Of a stretch of 64,000 nucleotides of DNA, positions 1-9,253 are shown piece after piece. Both the position numbers and the translations under genes were made by a program. How positions within the stretch are numbered: the first letter of the stretch is position 1; each line of letters starts with the position of its first letter. Under the pieces are notes generated by a model. The model saw nothing but the letters and a program-made list of their open reading frames with translations, had not been told where the DNA came from and did not search any database. The DNA lies in NCBI GenBank assembly GCA_029259775.1, contig JAJDEN010000056.1, forward strand, positions 62,001-126,000, in the 5' to 3' direction. Source of the stretch: Planctomycetota bacterium (GTDB lineage: Bacteria > Planctomycetota > PLA2 > JAEUHO01).

Positions 1-1665
1 GATGCCCGTGCGGAAGATCTCGCGCGTCGTGAACAGGCCCGTTGAGTACGCGATCATCGTCGGCGGTGTACCGATCACGAGCGCGAAGTCGATGGACGAG
101 GCGATCGCCACGACCAGCACCAACTGCACCGGATCGACACCCAGGACGCCCGCCAGCGGAATCGCCAGCGGAATGAGCATGGCCGCGGACGCGGTGTTGG
201 ACGCGACCGCGGTGAGCCCCAGGGCCACGGCCCCCACCACGGCGACGCCGATCCAGGACGGCAGGACGCTCAGCCCCGTCAGCCTCGTCGCGAGCCAGTC
301 CGAGGCGCCGGATTCCCCGAGGAAGATGCCGAGCGCGAGTCCGCCGCCGAAGGTGAGCAGCGCGGACCACGAGATGCGCTGCAGGTCGTCGCCCTGAAGC
401 TTGCCGAGCAGCGCCAGCAGCACGGCGCCCCCGACCGCGATGATGCCCGTGTTGATGTGGTGCCAGGTCTGCGTGAGCCAGAGGCCCATGACGAGGACGA
501 AGACGGCGAGCACGATCAACTGGTCGCCCGTCATGCGGCCGATGGCCTTGCGCTCCTCGACGGCTCGCACGTGGGCCTGCTCGAACAGCTCCGGATCGAC
601 CGTCGCCTTGCTGCGCTTCCAGAGGTAGACGCCCAGCAACGGCAGGAACAGCACGACGAACGGCAGCCCGTAGGCGAACCAGTCCACGAAGGACAGCTGC
701 CGGTCGGCGAACGTGTCCAGGAACTCGACGGCGAGAGGATTGGCGGGCGTCCCAATGGCACTGCCCACACCGCCGGCGGTGGCTGCGAAGGCGATGCCCA
801 GGATGCAGGCCTTGCGGTAGCCCGCGCTCTCGAGGGGACGCGTCACGGCCAACGCGATGGGGATCAGAACGGCGGTCGCCGCGGTGTTCGACATCCACAT
901 CGACAGGAACGCCGCGGCTCCGATCAGCGTCGCGAAGAGCATCGCGGGGCGACGGCCGGCGTGGGCCACGATCAAGACGGCGATGCGATGGTCCAGCCGC
1001 ACACGACGCATGGCCTCCGCCATCAGGAATCCGCCGAAGAAGAGCGCGATGACCGGATGGAAGAAGGGCGCGAGCGCCGCTTGCGCCGTCCCGACGTTCG
1101 TCACCACGAGCACGACCGGGACCATGAGGGAGGTCACGAACAGCGGTACGGCCCCGGTGACCCAGAGCACCAGCACGAAGCCCAGCAGGCCAAGAACGAC
1201 GCCCGTCTTGACGGGCGGCCGACGCGTCGCCATCAAGGCGCCGCGCTCGGCGTCCCACTTCATCACGGGGATCAGCTCGCGCCGACCGTCCGAGAGCACG
1301 AGCGTCAGGTCGATGTCGTCGAGTGCGGCACGTAGGAACTCGCCCTGCTCCTTCACTTGGATCCACGCCCAGGTCGGTCCGCTCGACGACACGCCGGCCG
1401 GGATCTCGACCATGACGCGGCGGTCGCGGTCGCGCGGGTCGGCACGATCGAAGCTGAACCGCTCCCCCGTACCGATCGTGAGCGGCACGCTCACGGCCGG
1501 GAGGCCCCGGTAGCGGATCTCGAGCGTCGCCGGCCCGTCGGTCCAGGCTTCCGGTGCGACGAGCACGCCCGCGGCGGCGAGCAGGAGGGCGCAGATCGCC
1601 GTGGCGATCTGCGCTCCGCGACCCGATGTCGGCTCGATCTCGCCCGCCCCGGCGTCCGCGTCCAT
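1..1665 (-). CDS. SLC13/DASS family anion:sodium symporter, 3' end outside window
   Basis: Partial gene; 555 codons are visible and the frame is open at the window edge. The core, from about residue 155, is a polytopic membrane transporter of the SLC13/DASS (CitT/ArsB-like) fold, which moves dicarboxylates, sulfate or similar anions with sodium. The two family SNT signatures are visible near residues 258 (SNTAATAVLIP) and 488 (SNTASAAMLIP). Unusually, a TM segment (about 19-37) followed by a beta-rich soluble domain of about 100 residues precedes the transporter. The ATG at 1665 overlaps the TGA of the upstream membrane protein (TGATG), so the two are probably translationally coupled. The substrate cannot be told from sequence. 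Confidence 0.85.
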   Translation of the reverse strand, partial: MDADAGAGEIEPTSGRGAQIATAICALLLAAAGVLVAPEAWTDGPATLEIRYRGLPAVSVPLTIGTGERFSFDRADPRDRDRRVMVEIPAGVSSSGPTWAWIQVKEQGEFLRAALDDIDLTLVLSDGRRELIPVMKWDAERGALMATRRPPVKTGVVLGLLGFVLVLWVTGAVPLFVTSLMVPVVLVVTNVGTAQAALAPFFHPVIALFFGGFLMAEAMRRVRLDHRIAVLIVAHAGRRPAMLFATLIGAAAFLSMWMSNTAATAVLIPIALAVTRPLESAGYRKACILGIAFAATAGGVGSAIGTPANPLAVEFLDTFADRQLSFVDWFAYGLPFVVLFLPLLGVYLWKRSKATVDPELFEQAHVRAVEERKAIGRMTGDQLIVLAVFVLVMGLWLTQTWHHINTGIIAVGGAVLLALLGKLQGDDLQRISWSALLTFGGGLALGIFLGESGASDWLATRLTGLSVLPSWIGVAVVGAVALGLTAVASNTASAAMLIPLAIPLAGVLGVDPVQLVLVVAIASSIDFALVIGTPPTMIAYSTGLFTTREIFRTGI

Positions 1666-2300
1666 CACGCCGTACCCCTCCATGACGCCGACCTGAAGCC
1701 GTCCGGCAGGGCCTCACCGCAGTGGGGACATCGCAGCGCTCTTGGCTCTTCGTCCTCGGCCGCCGGGGCCATGCGCCGGAACACGGCCGTGAGGATCGTG
1801 CCGGCCGTACCGAGAATCGCGAAGACGCCGATCGCCCGCCACGCATCCGAGGGTGAGTTGCTGCCCAAGATCACGACCAGGAGCACCACGCTGAGCAGGG
1901 CGGTGCAGCCGATCGTAGCGGCCTGCACCCAGCGGTGCGTCGTGGCCAGCCGCACGAGGAGGAGCAGGGCGGCGTGGGCGCAGAAGCAGCCGGCGATCAC
2001 GCCCGTCGCACCCAGTTTCCAGACGACCTCACCCCGTACCTCGCCCCAGATCCCGATGAAGAACAGGCCGAAGCCCACGGCGGCAGCTCCCACGCCCGGG
2101 CCGGCGAAGGCGCGGGCGCGGTTCTTCTCCCACGCGGCGGCGCAGGCCAGCGACAGGATGCTCGCTCCCGCGACACAAAGCGTGCTGAGCAACACCTTGA
2201 TCTCGGTCTCGCCCAGATTGCTGGAGAAGAGGGCCATGATGCCGAGCAGGGCACTCACGGCGACGGAGGCGATCAGGACGTAGAGGAACGAGCGGCGCAT
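1665..2300 (-). CDS. polytopic membrane protein with C-terminal CxxC half zinc ribbon
   Basis: Unrecognised 211-residue protein with about six or seven hydrophobic helices spread over residues 5-170 and a short cytosolic tail carrying a CPHCGE motif, half of a zinc-ribbon knuckle. Its stop codon overlaps the start of the SLC13 transporter downstream, so it probably forms a two-gene operon with it. It starts 50 bp from the divergent SpoIIE phosphatase gene. The hydrophobic pattern and operon position support a real gene; function unknown. Confidence 0.7.
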   Translation of the reverse strand: MRRSFLYVLIASVAVSALLGIMALFSSNLGETEIKVLLSTLCVAGASILSLACAAAWEKNRARAFAGPGVGAAAVGFGLFFIGIWGEVRGEVVWKLGATGVIAGCFCAHAALLLLVRLATTHRWVQAATIGCTALLSVVLLVVILGSNSPSDAWRAIGVFAILGTAGTILTAVFRRMAPAAEDEEPRALRCPHCGEALPDGFRSASWRGTA

Positions 2301-2350
2301 GGGCGGGCGACCTCCGTGCCGTAGAGTACCGGCGGCCCGAGGAGATCTCT

Positions 2351-4390
2351 GTGTCCCGACTGGTTTCCATCCGCGATCGCCTGACGCGCAACATCATCCT
2401 GGTCATCGTGCTCCTGGGCGGCGCGATCCTCGCCGTCACCTTCATCGGCAACCAGCGCGCGGTGGAATCGCTCTCGCGCTCGATCATTCGGCGCGTCAGC
2501 GACCAGACCGACGCGCGGCTTGGGCAGTTCTTCGAGCCCGTCATCAAGCAGCTCGAGATCGCCGTGCAGTGGCGCGAGAGTGGCCTGCTCGAGATAGACG
2601 ACAGGGACAGCATCAACAAGCTGTTGCTACCGCTCATGCGCAAGCATACGCAGATCTCGTCCCTGCTCATCGCGGACGACCGCGGCCGCGAGCACATGCT
2701 GCTGCGTGTGGACGGGCAGTGGCGGCTGCGGCAGACACGGCGCGACAACGCCGGGCAGCCCGTGCGCTGGTTTGCGTGGACCGACGGGGACGCGGGGCCG
2801 AAGGAACGCCCCGTCACGAAGGCCGAGAGCGAGTACGACCCCCGCTCGCGTCCTTGGTTCCAAGGCGCCCTGGCGAAGGGCGCGGCCGTAACGAAGGGCG
2901 CGGCCGAGCTCTCCTGGACACAGCCCTACCAGTTCTTCACGACGAAGGATCCGGGCATCACCGCCGCCATCGCTCTCAAGCTCGGCGGCGTCACGCACGT
3001 GCTCGGGTTCGACGTGCTGCTCAACGACCTCTCGCGCTTCACGACCAGCGACGCACTTGTGGTCAGCGAGCACGGGTTCGTCTTCGTGACCGAGGAAGAG
3101 AGCTCGAAGGTCGTCGGCCTCCCGCGCCTCGAACGCTTCCTCTCGGACGAGGGCCGCCGCGCGGCTGTGGACAAGACCGTGGCCGAGATCGACGAGGGCG
3201 TGGTCACCGCCGCAGACGCCGCAGCAGCCTCGGCAACAGGGAACGAACCGTTCTCGTTCGAAGCCGACGGCCAGACCTGGTGGAGCGGCGTGCGGCGATT
3301 CGCCTTGGCGCCCGACCGGCACCTGCGCATTTCCGTGGTCATCCCGGAGTCCGACCTCGTCGGCGATCTCGCCATGCTGCGCTGGTTGATCCTGGGTGCG
3401 ACGTTGCTCGCCCTGGGGGTCGCCGTGTGGCGCGCCTTCGTGCTCGCCGACCGCATGAGCGATCCCATCGAGGCCCTCGTCGCCGGCAGCGAGCGCATCC
3501 GCAAGGGCGACCTCGACGAGGGCGCCCCCATCGAGAGCGATCTTCTCGAGGTGCAGCACCTCGCCAACTCGCAAGACCGCATGCGGGTGGGTCTCAAGAT
3601 GCTGATGAAGCTCGAGCGCGATCTCCAAGTGGCACGCCAGATCCAGCAGAACACGTTTCCGGACGTGCTGCCCGGTCTCAAGGGCTTCGACGTCGAAGCG
3701 TGGAGCGAACCCGCGGACGAGACCGGCGGCGACACGTTCGACGTCATCGGGCTGCTGGGGGGCTGGACGCGAGCGTCCATCGTGGACTCGGCCGAGGGGG
3801 ATGGAAACGCCGATCGGGCCGTCCTGATGCTGGCCGACGCGACGGGCCACGGCATCGGCCCCGCGCTCTCGGCAATGCAGCTGCGCGCCATGCTGCGTAT
3901 GGCGATGCGCTTGGGCGGTGATCTCGAATCGATCGCCAAGCACATGAACGCACAGCTCTGCCAGGATCTGCCCGGGGCGCGCTTCCTGACCACGTGGCTC
4001 GGCATGCTCGACATCGACGACAACACGCTGCGTACGTTCAGCGGCGGCCAGGCACCTCTGTTGCACTACCACGCCGCGACCGACACGGTCGACTGGCTCC
4101 AGGCCGACGCACCGCCGCTTGGCATCCTGCCGAACATCCCGATCTCGATCGGGCCGCCGGTCGACCTGGCGGCCGGCGATCTCTACATCGTCTTCTCGGA
4201 CGGCATCTACGAGGCGAAGGACCCCGACGAGGGGCTGTTCGGCGAGGAGCGTGTCGAAGAGATCGTGCGCGCGAACAAGCATCGGTCGCCGCGCGAGATC
4301 CTGGTCGCCGTGCGCGAGGGCGTCGAAGCCTTCGCGCGCGGCCGCCCGGCCGACGACGACCGCACGGCCGTCATCATCAAGCGTCTGTAG
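2351..4390 (+). CDS. membrane sensor PP2C/SpoIIE phosphatase (RsbU-like) with Cache-type and HAMP domains
   Basis: A 679-residue membrane-bound serine phosphatase, likely controlling a partner-switching (anti-sigma/anti-anti-sigma) pathway. In order: TM1 (about 15-33), a periplasmic sensor region of Cache type (about 40-325), TM2 (about 340-362), HAMP (about 363-415), a short coiled coil (LERDLQVARQIQ, typical of RsbU proteins) and the SpoIIE domain (about 437-679). Metal-binding signatures are present: GGDTFDV, DATGHG, FSDG and DDDRTAV. The start is GTG at 2351 behind a GGAG at about 2340. The STAS/anti-sigma partners are not in the window. Its 3' end overlaps the convergent gene by 14 bp. 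Confidence 0.93.
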   Translation: MSRLVSIRDRLTRNIILVIVLLGGAILAVTFIGNQRAVESLSRSIIRRVSDQTDARLGQFFEPVIKQLEIAVQWRESGLLEIDDRDSINKLLLPLMRKHTQISSLLIADDRGREHMLLRVDGQWRLRQTRRDNAGQPVRWFAWTDGDAGPKERPVTKAESEYDPRSRPWFQGALAKGAAVTKGAAELSWTQPYQFFTTKDPGITAAIALKLGGVTHVLGFDVLLNDLSRFTTSDALVVSEHGFVFVTEEESSKVVGLPRLERFLSDEGRRAAVDKTVAEIDEGVVTAADAAAASATGNEPFSFEADGQTWWSGVRRFALAPDRHLRISVVIPESDLVGDLAMLRWLILGATLLALGVAVWRAFVLADRMSDPIEALVAGSERIRKGDLDEGAPIESDLLEVQHLANSQDRMRVGLKMLMKLERDLQVARQIQQNTFPDVLPGLKGFDVEAWSEPADETGGDTFDVIGLLGGWTRASIVDSAEGDGNADRAVLMLADATGHGIGPALSAMQLRAMLRMAMRLGGDLESIAKHMNAQLCQDLPGARFLTTWLGMLDIDDNTLRTFSGGQAPLLHYHAATDTVDWLQADAPPLGILPNIPISIGPPVDLAAGDLYIVFSDGIYEAKDPDEGLFGEERVEEIVRANKHRSPREILVAVREGVEAFARGRPADDDRTAVIIKRL

Positions 4391-4925
4391 GCGGCTGGCT
4401 TGCGGGCTTGAGGAGTCCACCAAGGAGCCCGAGGACCGTGCTGACCAAGACGAGGATCAGGCCGCCGAAGCCCGTGGTGTGCCAGTCGCACTGCTGGAAG
4501 GGCGAGTCCGGCAGCGCGACGGCCCAGGCAAAGAACGCCGTCGGCGCGGCGACCATCTCCCACTTCGGCCAGAGGGCGGGCGCCACGGGCAAGGCCTGCT
4601 CCTGCGCCTTGTACTTGGTCGCGTACACGATCCAGACCACGAAGGGGGTCGCCGCGAGGCACGTGTAGTAGAGCGTCCAGGGGGAGATCGGGGACGCCGC
4701 CGCCTGGCCGCCGATCACGACGCCCACCGCCACGACGTAGATCGAGATGATCTCCGTCGGGATGTAGCTCATCACGACCTGCAGGGCGTCGGTCACGGCG
4801 TTCTCGGCCTGGGCGGTCGTCCCGGGCACGGCGCCGCCGAGTTCGTCCTCGTCCGGTGCCTTCATCGGGACCGGTGTGGGCTGCTTGCGCTTGCGCGCCA
4901 GGTGGGTCATCGCTCCGATGCTCAT
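4377..4925 (-). CDS. hypothetical four-helix membrane protein
   Basis: A 182-residue protein not matched to a known family. Residues 1-45 are a charged, proline-rich cytosolic leader; four TM helices follow (around 50-75, 83-105, 122-140 and 150-172). A GGGAGGAG ribosome-binding site precedes the ATG at 4925. It lies 39 bp downstream of plsY on the same strand and may be co-transcribed with it. Its last 14 bases overlap the 3' end of the SpoIIE phosphatase on the opposite strand. Confidence 0.7.
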   Translation of the reverse strand: MSIGAMTHLARKRKQPTPVPMKAPDEDELGGAVPGTTAQAENAVTDALQVVMSYIPTEIISIYVVAVGVVIGGQAAASPISPWTLYYTCLAATPFVVWIVYATKYKAQEQALPVAPALWPKWEMVAAPTAFFAWAVALPDSPFQQCDWHTTGFGGLILVLVSTVLGLLGGLLKPASQPPTDA

Positions 4926-4938
4926 GGACGGCTCCTCC

Positions 4939-4954
4939 CGCCGGCATGCCGGCG
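4939..4954. other. 16-bp perfect palindrome next to a ribosome-binding site
   Basis: The sequence CGCCGGCATGCCGGCG lies between the plsY stop and the GGGAGGAG ribosome-binding site of the next minus-strand gene. As RNA it would form a 6-bp stem with a CATG tetraloop. It could tune translation or be a protein site; a GC-rich palindrome of this length can also be chance. Confidence 0.3.
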
Positions 4955-4964
4955 GCGGACCATC

Positions 4965-5648
4965 CTACGAAGCGGGCGCCTCGTCTGCCTCAACCCCGTC
5001 CGCGGCATCCTCCGCAGCATCATCCGTCGCTGACGACTCGCCCGGTGGGCCGGCGCGCCAGAGCGTGATCACCTCGTGGACCAGCTTGGGCACGATCAGG
5101 GCACTGAAGGCCACGCCGGCCCACATGGTCGGCACGCCGTAGATCAGGAAGCCGGCCGGAATCAGGGACAGCGTCGCCACACCACTCGCGGGGGCCTCGT
5201 CGGTGATGCCACGCGCGGCCTTGAACGCGTACCACGACGAGATCAGCACGCCCAACCACACGGGTACGAGCCAGGGCCGGAAGGTCAGCAGCGCGCCGGC
5301 TCCGGCCGCGAAGCCTTTGCCGCCGGCGATCTTGCGATGCGCGATCGACAACCAGGGGTTGAAGTTGTGGCCGCCGACCACGCCGGCCAGCGCCGCGCAC
5401 TGCAGATGCAGCGGCTCCCCGTCCAGACCAAGCCGCGTCGCGGTCCAGATCGCGGCGGAGCCCTTCAGACCGTCGAGGATCATGACGACGATGCCCACCC
5501 AGGGCGAGCGCGAGACACGCAGCGCATTGAGCGCGCCGACGTTGTTCGAGCCGGTGATGCTCACGTCGCGATTCGAACGCAGCTGGACGATGATCCAGGC
5601 CGCGGGGATCGAACCGATCAAGTAGGCAGCAAGGAATGCGATCGCCAT
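4965..5648 (-). CDS. plsY: glycerol-3-phosphate acyltransferase PlsY
   Basis: Integral membrane enzyme transferring an acyl group from acyl-phosphate to glycerol-3-phosphate, the first step of phospholipid synthesis. The 227 residues match the family length. All three PlsY signatures are recognisable: GSIPAAW at the N-terminus, GSNNVGALN (canonical GSGN-G-TN, here with Asn at the third position) and GGHNFNPWL...GGKGFAAGAG. The ATG at 5648 lies one base after the TGA of the upstream lipoprotein hydrolase, which implies coupling. The C-terminus is an acidic, alanine-rich tail of about 20 residues. Confidence 0.9.
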   Translation of the reverse strand: MAIAFLAAYLIGSIPAAWIIVQLRSNRDVSITGSNNVGALNALRVSRSPWVGIVVMILDGLKGSAAIWTATRLGLDGEPLHLQCAALAGVVGGHNFNPWLSIAHRKIAGGKGFAAGAGALLTFRPWLVPVWLGVLISSWYAFKAARGITDEAPASGVATLSLIPAGFLIYGVPTMWAGVAFSALIVPKLVHEVITLWRAGPPGESSATDDAAEDAADGVEADEAPAS

Positions 5649-5649
5649 C

Positions 5650-6801
5650 TCAAGGTCCCTTCGAAGCTCGGGCCGGCGCGCGCCGGTTCGACGCGCGATG
5701 ATCCCATAGCTGACGCTCTTTCAAGCCGTGATCCCCCAAGAAGCGCGCGATGCGCCAGGCGGCCAGGTCGGCCCGCTCCTGATGCGCGGAGTGCATGGCG
5801 TCGGCGATGTCGAAGCGCTCGACCCGCTGGAGCCGGGCAGCCACCGTCGTCGCCATGGCCTGCGGGAGGGTCGGGTCCTGCGCGCCCCAAAGCAGCAGGA
5901 CCGGGAGGGCCAACGTGCGCTCACGATCAGCGATCGCCTGGACCTCGGCCTGGATTGGGCGCCCGTCCGCGTCCACGGGGCGCCAGCGCCGCAGCATGGC
6001 CTGCGCGGCGTGCCGCGTCCGATCCTCGGCCAGCATCGAGCGTAGGCGCCCGGCCTCTCGGCCCAGGGCGCGACGATCAGGATCGACCACGCCCTCATAC
6101 ACAGCGTCGGCCGTCTCCCGGTCCAGCAGGCCGAGCGTCATGGCAGCGGCCACTTCGAGGTCCGACAAGCCGGCGATGCGCTCGAGCGTCGGGTCGACCT
6201 CCCGCATCAGCACATCGGGCAGCGTGAACAGCACAAGACCATCGATGCGGGCATGCAGCGCAGCCTGCTCGACGCGCAGGGCGGGATCGGTCAGCGCGCG
6301 GAGGAGCGCGAAGCTGCCGAGCGAGTGGCCGACGAACACGACGCGGCGGTTGTCACCGTGGTTCTGCTGCCAGCGATCCACCGCGCGCAGCGTGTGCCCC
6401 CCCACCCACGCCGGCGTCCAGGCCGGCTTGGGGTGACGCTCCGGATCCGGCGCATCGCTGCGGCCGGTGCCGGGCGGGTCGATCATGAGCACGTCGTTGC
6501 GCTCGGCCAACAGCGGCGCGAGGAAGCGCCACGTGCGGTGGTCCGCAAGGATGCCGGGTTGGAGGACGAGCAGGCGATCGTCCACCGCCTTCTTGCTGCG
6601 CAGCGACACGACCTCGACGATCAGCTTGGGCTCGCCTTTCCGCTGCGCCTCGATGCGTTCCACGCTGCGCTCGAACGCGGCGCCGCGCGCGACCCAGCTG
6701 GCGTAGGGCTGCGCCGTGCCCTCATCGAGCAGCGTCCGCGCGTCGCTGCAGCCGGTACCCAGGGCGCTCAGCGTGACGAGGGCGGCGAGGGCGCGGCGCA
6801 T
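5650..6801 (-). CDS. alpha/beta hydrolase lipoprotein
   Basis: A 383-residue serine hydrolase anchored by a lipidated cysteine (lipobox LGTGC near residue 18). The start is ATG 6801, six bases after GGGAG; the frame is open 20 codons further upstream but that extension would hide the signal peptide. Visible are the oxyanion-region PPGTGRSD, the nucleophile elbow GHSLGS, an acid-loop aspartate in GAQDPTLP and the histidine in DAMHSAH, so the catalytic triad looks intact. The substrate is unknown. It is coupled to plsY downstream, so a role in lipid metabolism is possible but only inferred. Confidence 0.85.
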   Translation of the reverse strand: MRRALAALVTLSALGTGCSDARTLLDEGTAQPYASWVARGAAFERSVERIEAQRKGEPKLIVEVVSLRSKKAVDDRLLVLQPGILADHRTWRFLAPLLAERNDVLMIDPPGTGRSDAPDPERHPKPAWTPAWVGGHTLRAVDRWQQNHGDNRRVVFVGHSLGSFALLRALTDPALRVEQAALHARIDGLVLFTLPDVLMREVDPTLERIAGLSDLEVAAAMTLGLLDRETADAVYEGVVDPDRRALGREAGRLRSMLAEDRTRHAAQAMLRRWRPVDADGRPIQAEVQAIADRERTLALPVLLLWGAQDPTLPQAMATTVAARLQRVERFDIADAMHSAHQERADLAAWRIARFLGDHGLKERQLWDHRASNRRAPARASKGP

Positions 6802-6899
6802 GGAGTTCTCCCGTCCGGCAGCGGACAGGGGCGGAGTATAGGCGCGCGATTCGGAGGACATGCGCGCTCCTGTACCCTGAGGAACCTGACGGAGTCCTT

Positions 6900-8495
6900 A
6901 TGACGCGCGCCGCTCTCCCGATCCTCGTCCTGACGTTGCTCCTTGCTCCCCCCGCGGGTGCCGGCGAGACGCCGCCCCAGGTCCAGCCGCTCGTCAAGCC
7001 GCTCATCAGAGACGGGTGGGTCACCGAGGCGCTCGAAGCGGCCGGGCCCAACCGCGCCGAGCTCGAGAAGGTGCTCGCGCACTTCGCCAAGGAGCCCAGG
7101 AAGCTGACGGCCGCGCGCTTCCTCATCGCCAACATGCCGGGGAAGGGCTACATCTCGACCGAGCTGCGCGACAAGGCCGGCAACGTGATTCCCTTCGACC
7201 CCCTGGGCTACGCGAACTTCAAGGAAGCCCTGGCGGCGTTCGACGCGCTGACCGCGAAGCACGGAGAGATCGACTTCGCCCGCGACAAGAAGATCGAAGA
7301 CCTGAAGACGGTCAAGGCGTCGTTCCTGATCAAGCACATCGATCTCTCGTTCGCAGCCTGGCAGAAGACCCCCACAGACGCCCGCGTGGGCTTCGAAGCA
7401 TTCCTCAACTTCGTGCTGCCCTACCGCGGCAGCCAGGAGCCGGTCGACGCATGGCTCGAGCCGCTCATGCAGCGCTACGCGGGTCGCGTCAAGGCGCTCG
7501 AGGACGAGAAGCTCACCGCCCAGGAACTCTACGCCTGGTTGTCGAAAGACATCCACAAGCGTCTGCGCTTCAACGAGCGCTTCTACCTCCATCCCACCGA
7601 CCAGAGCTTCACGGAGATGGGGCGCACGGGCCAGGGCCGCTGCGAGGACATCACGAACATGATCACGTTCGCGGCGCGCAGCCTCGCGCTCGCAACGGCG
7701 GCGGACTACACCCCCTACTGGGCGCACCGTGACAACAACCATGCGTGGAACGTCCTGCTCGACAAGGACGGCCGCGGCTACGACAAGGGCCAGTCCCACG
7801 CCGCGAAGATCTACCGCAAGACCTTCGCGATCCAGCGCGACAGTCTGGCGTTCGATCTTCCGAAGGGGCGCGAGGCCCCGAACCGCTTCATGGCCAGCAC
7901 GACGTCGCTGGACGTCACCGACCAGTACATGCCGACGTCGACGGCTGCCGCCGTGCTCGACGAAGGCCGCGTCCGGAATGAGCGTCACGCCTACCTCTGC
8001 GTCTTCAATGGCGGCGAGTGGCGGCCGGTGGCTTGGGCCAAGATCGACCACGCCCCCGAGTTCTCCCACGCTGCCTTCGAGCACGTGGGGCGGGGCATCG
8101 TCTACCTCGTCGCGATCCACGACGGCAAACGTCTGGTGCCTGCCGCCGATCCGTTCCTGGTGCTCGACGACGGCACGAGGACCTCCCTCGCCGGCAAGGA
8201 GGCTGGCGTCGGGGCGATCGCGATCGCCGTCAGCCCCAAGAAGGTCAGTCCCGACACGTTCGCGGAGACGCCGGTCAACTATCTCAAGGACGGCGCCGGC
8301 TACGTTCTCAAGCGCTGGGACGCGAAGGCAGGCGACTGGGTAGACGTTCGCAAGGTCACCGGCGCGAAAGCGGCCCCCCGCTTCTACGACCTCCCGCGCG
8401 ACAGCCTCTACTGGCTCGTGCCGGACGACGACAAGCCGCGCCGCGACGAGCGTCCGTGGACCATCGGCCCCAAGGGCTTCCAGCGCTGGTGGTAG
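6900..8495 (+). CDS. secreted transglutaminase-like protein
   Basis: A 531-residue exported protein with a cleavable signal peptide (about residues 1-22). The central domain has a transglutaminase/papain-like triad: Cys in GQGRCEDITN, His in NNHAWN and Asp in the following DKDGRGYDKG segment. The region before it is helical, and two beta-sandwich-like segments follow to the C-terminus. A GGAG six bases before ATG 6900 supports the start. In related secreted proteins the domain acts as a peptidase or amidase rather than a cross-linker. The gene is monocistronic and faces the ECF sigma gene tail to tail. A second, unrelated-looking transglutaminase-like protein lies at 58.5-59.2 kb. Confidence 0.82.
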   Translation: MTRAALPILVLTLLLAPPAGAGETPPQVQPLVKPLIRDGWVTEALEAAGPNRAELEKVLAHFAKEPRKLTAARFLIANMPGKGYISTELRDKAGNVIPFDPLGYANFKEALAAFDALTAKHGEIDFARDKKIEDLKTVKASFLIKHIDLSFAAWQKTPTDARVGFEAFLNFVLPYRGSQEPVDAWLEPLMQRYAGRVKALEDEKLTAQELYAWLSKDIHKRLRFNERFYLHPTDQSFTEMGRTGQGRCEDITNMITFAARSLALATAADYTPYWAHRDNNHAWNVLLDKDGRGYDKGQSHAAKIYRKTFAIQRDSLAFDLPKGREAPNRFMASTTSLDVTDQYMPTSTAAAVLDEGRVRNERHAYLCVFNGGEWRPVAWAKIDHAPEFSHAAFEHVGRGIVYLVAIHDGKRLVPAADPFLVLDDGTRTSLAGKEAGVGAIAIAVSPKKVSPDTFAETPVNYLKDGAGYVLKRWDAKAGDWVDVRKVTGAKAAPRFYDLPRDSLYWLVPDDDKPRRDERPWTIGPKGFQRWW

Positions 8496-8498
8496 GGA

Positions 8499-9236
8499 TC
8501 AGCTGCGGAGCGTCTCGCTGAGCCGGCGGATCTCGTCGTCGATCTCCGTATCGCTATTGACGGTCTGCGCGATCTCCTCGCGCAGGAAGTCGCGGTAGCG
8601 CTGCTTCAGCCGATGGACGGCGACCTTTACGGCGGTCTCGCTGATGCCGAGTCGGAGCCCCACGTCGCGGTACGGCTCCGCACCCGGCCCGCTGAGAAAC
8701 GGCTGCAAGGCTTCGAAGCGCTCCGCCTTCACGGGCGAACCGGCCCGGCAGCGCTGGGCCAGGCGCTCGAGCGCCCGGTCCAGCAGCGTGAGCGCCCAGC
8801 GTCGCTCGAAGAGAGCCTCCGCGGTGAGCCCGCCTTCGGGCTCGAGCTTGTAGCGGCGCTCGCCGTCCTCGAAGTCGAGAGGCACGTGCACGTGGCCGCC
8901 GCCGCGCTTCAGCGCGCGTTGCTTGGCCCACTCCTTGGACGTGAAGTGCCTGAGCGCCGTCATCAGGAAGCCGCGGAAGCGCCCACGTTCCTTGTCGGCC
9001 TGGCCTACGTAGCCCTTCTCGAGCAGCGCGGCGAAGAAGCCCTGCACCATGTCCGATGCTTCGTCGACGTCGCTCCCGCGCCGTCGCTGGAAGGCGTAGA
9101 GCGGATACCAATAGGCGCCGCACAGTTCCTCGAGTGCGGCGCGGGCCGCGTCGCCTTCGCCGGCGGACGCCGTGGCGACCAAGCTCCAGCGCGTCGTGTG
9201 GAATTGGCGCGGAGGACGGTCGGCGTGCTCGCTCAC
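8499..9236 (-). CDS. ECF-type RNA polymerase sigma factor, kinase-associated group
   Basis: A 245-residue sigma factor. Region 2 is visible around residues 25-70 (AYWYPLYAFQRRRG...DMVQGFFAALLE), region 4 near the end (LGISETAVKVAVHRLKQRYR). GTG 9236 is chosen because GGAG lies five bases before it and the frame upstream overlaps the kinase gene; a longer reading is not protein-like. The gene starts 17 bp after the Ser/Thr kinase stop, so the two form an operon. Planctomycete ECF groups genetically linked to such kinases are known; phosphorylation of the sigma factor or its partners is the usual model. No anti-sigma factor is visible. Confidence 0.9.
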   Translation of the reverse strand: MSEHADRPPRQFHTTRWSLVATASAGEGDAARAALEELCGAYWYPLYAFQRRRGSDVDEASDMVQGFFAALLEKGYVGQADKERGRFRGFLMTALRHFTSKEWAKQRALKRGGGHVHVPLDFEDGERRYKLEPEGGLTAEALFERRWALTLLDRALERLAQRCRAGSPVKAERFEALQPFLSGPGAEPYRDVGLRLGISETAVKVAVHRLKQRYRDFLREEIAQTVNSDTEIDDEIRRLSETLRS

Positions 9237-9253
9237 CCTCGCTCCTATGGCCT

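Noticed and set aside
2627..4423. A 598-codon open frame on the minus strand, antisense to the SpoIIE phosphatase
   Set aside because: High-GC shadow frame: Arg/His/Glu-rich, no domain, no ribosome-binding site, while the plus strand has a full set of phosphatase motifs.
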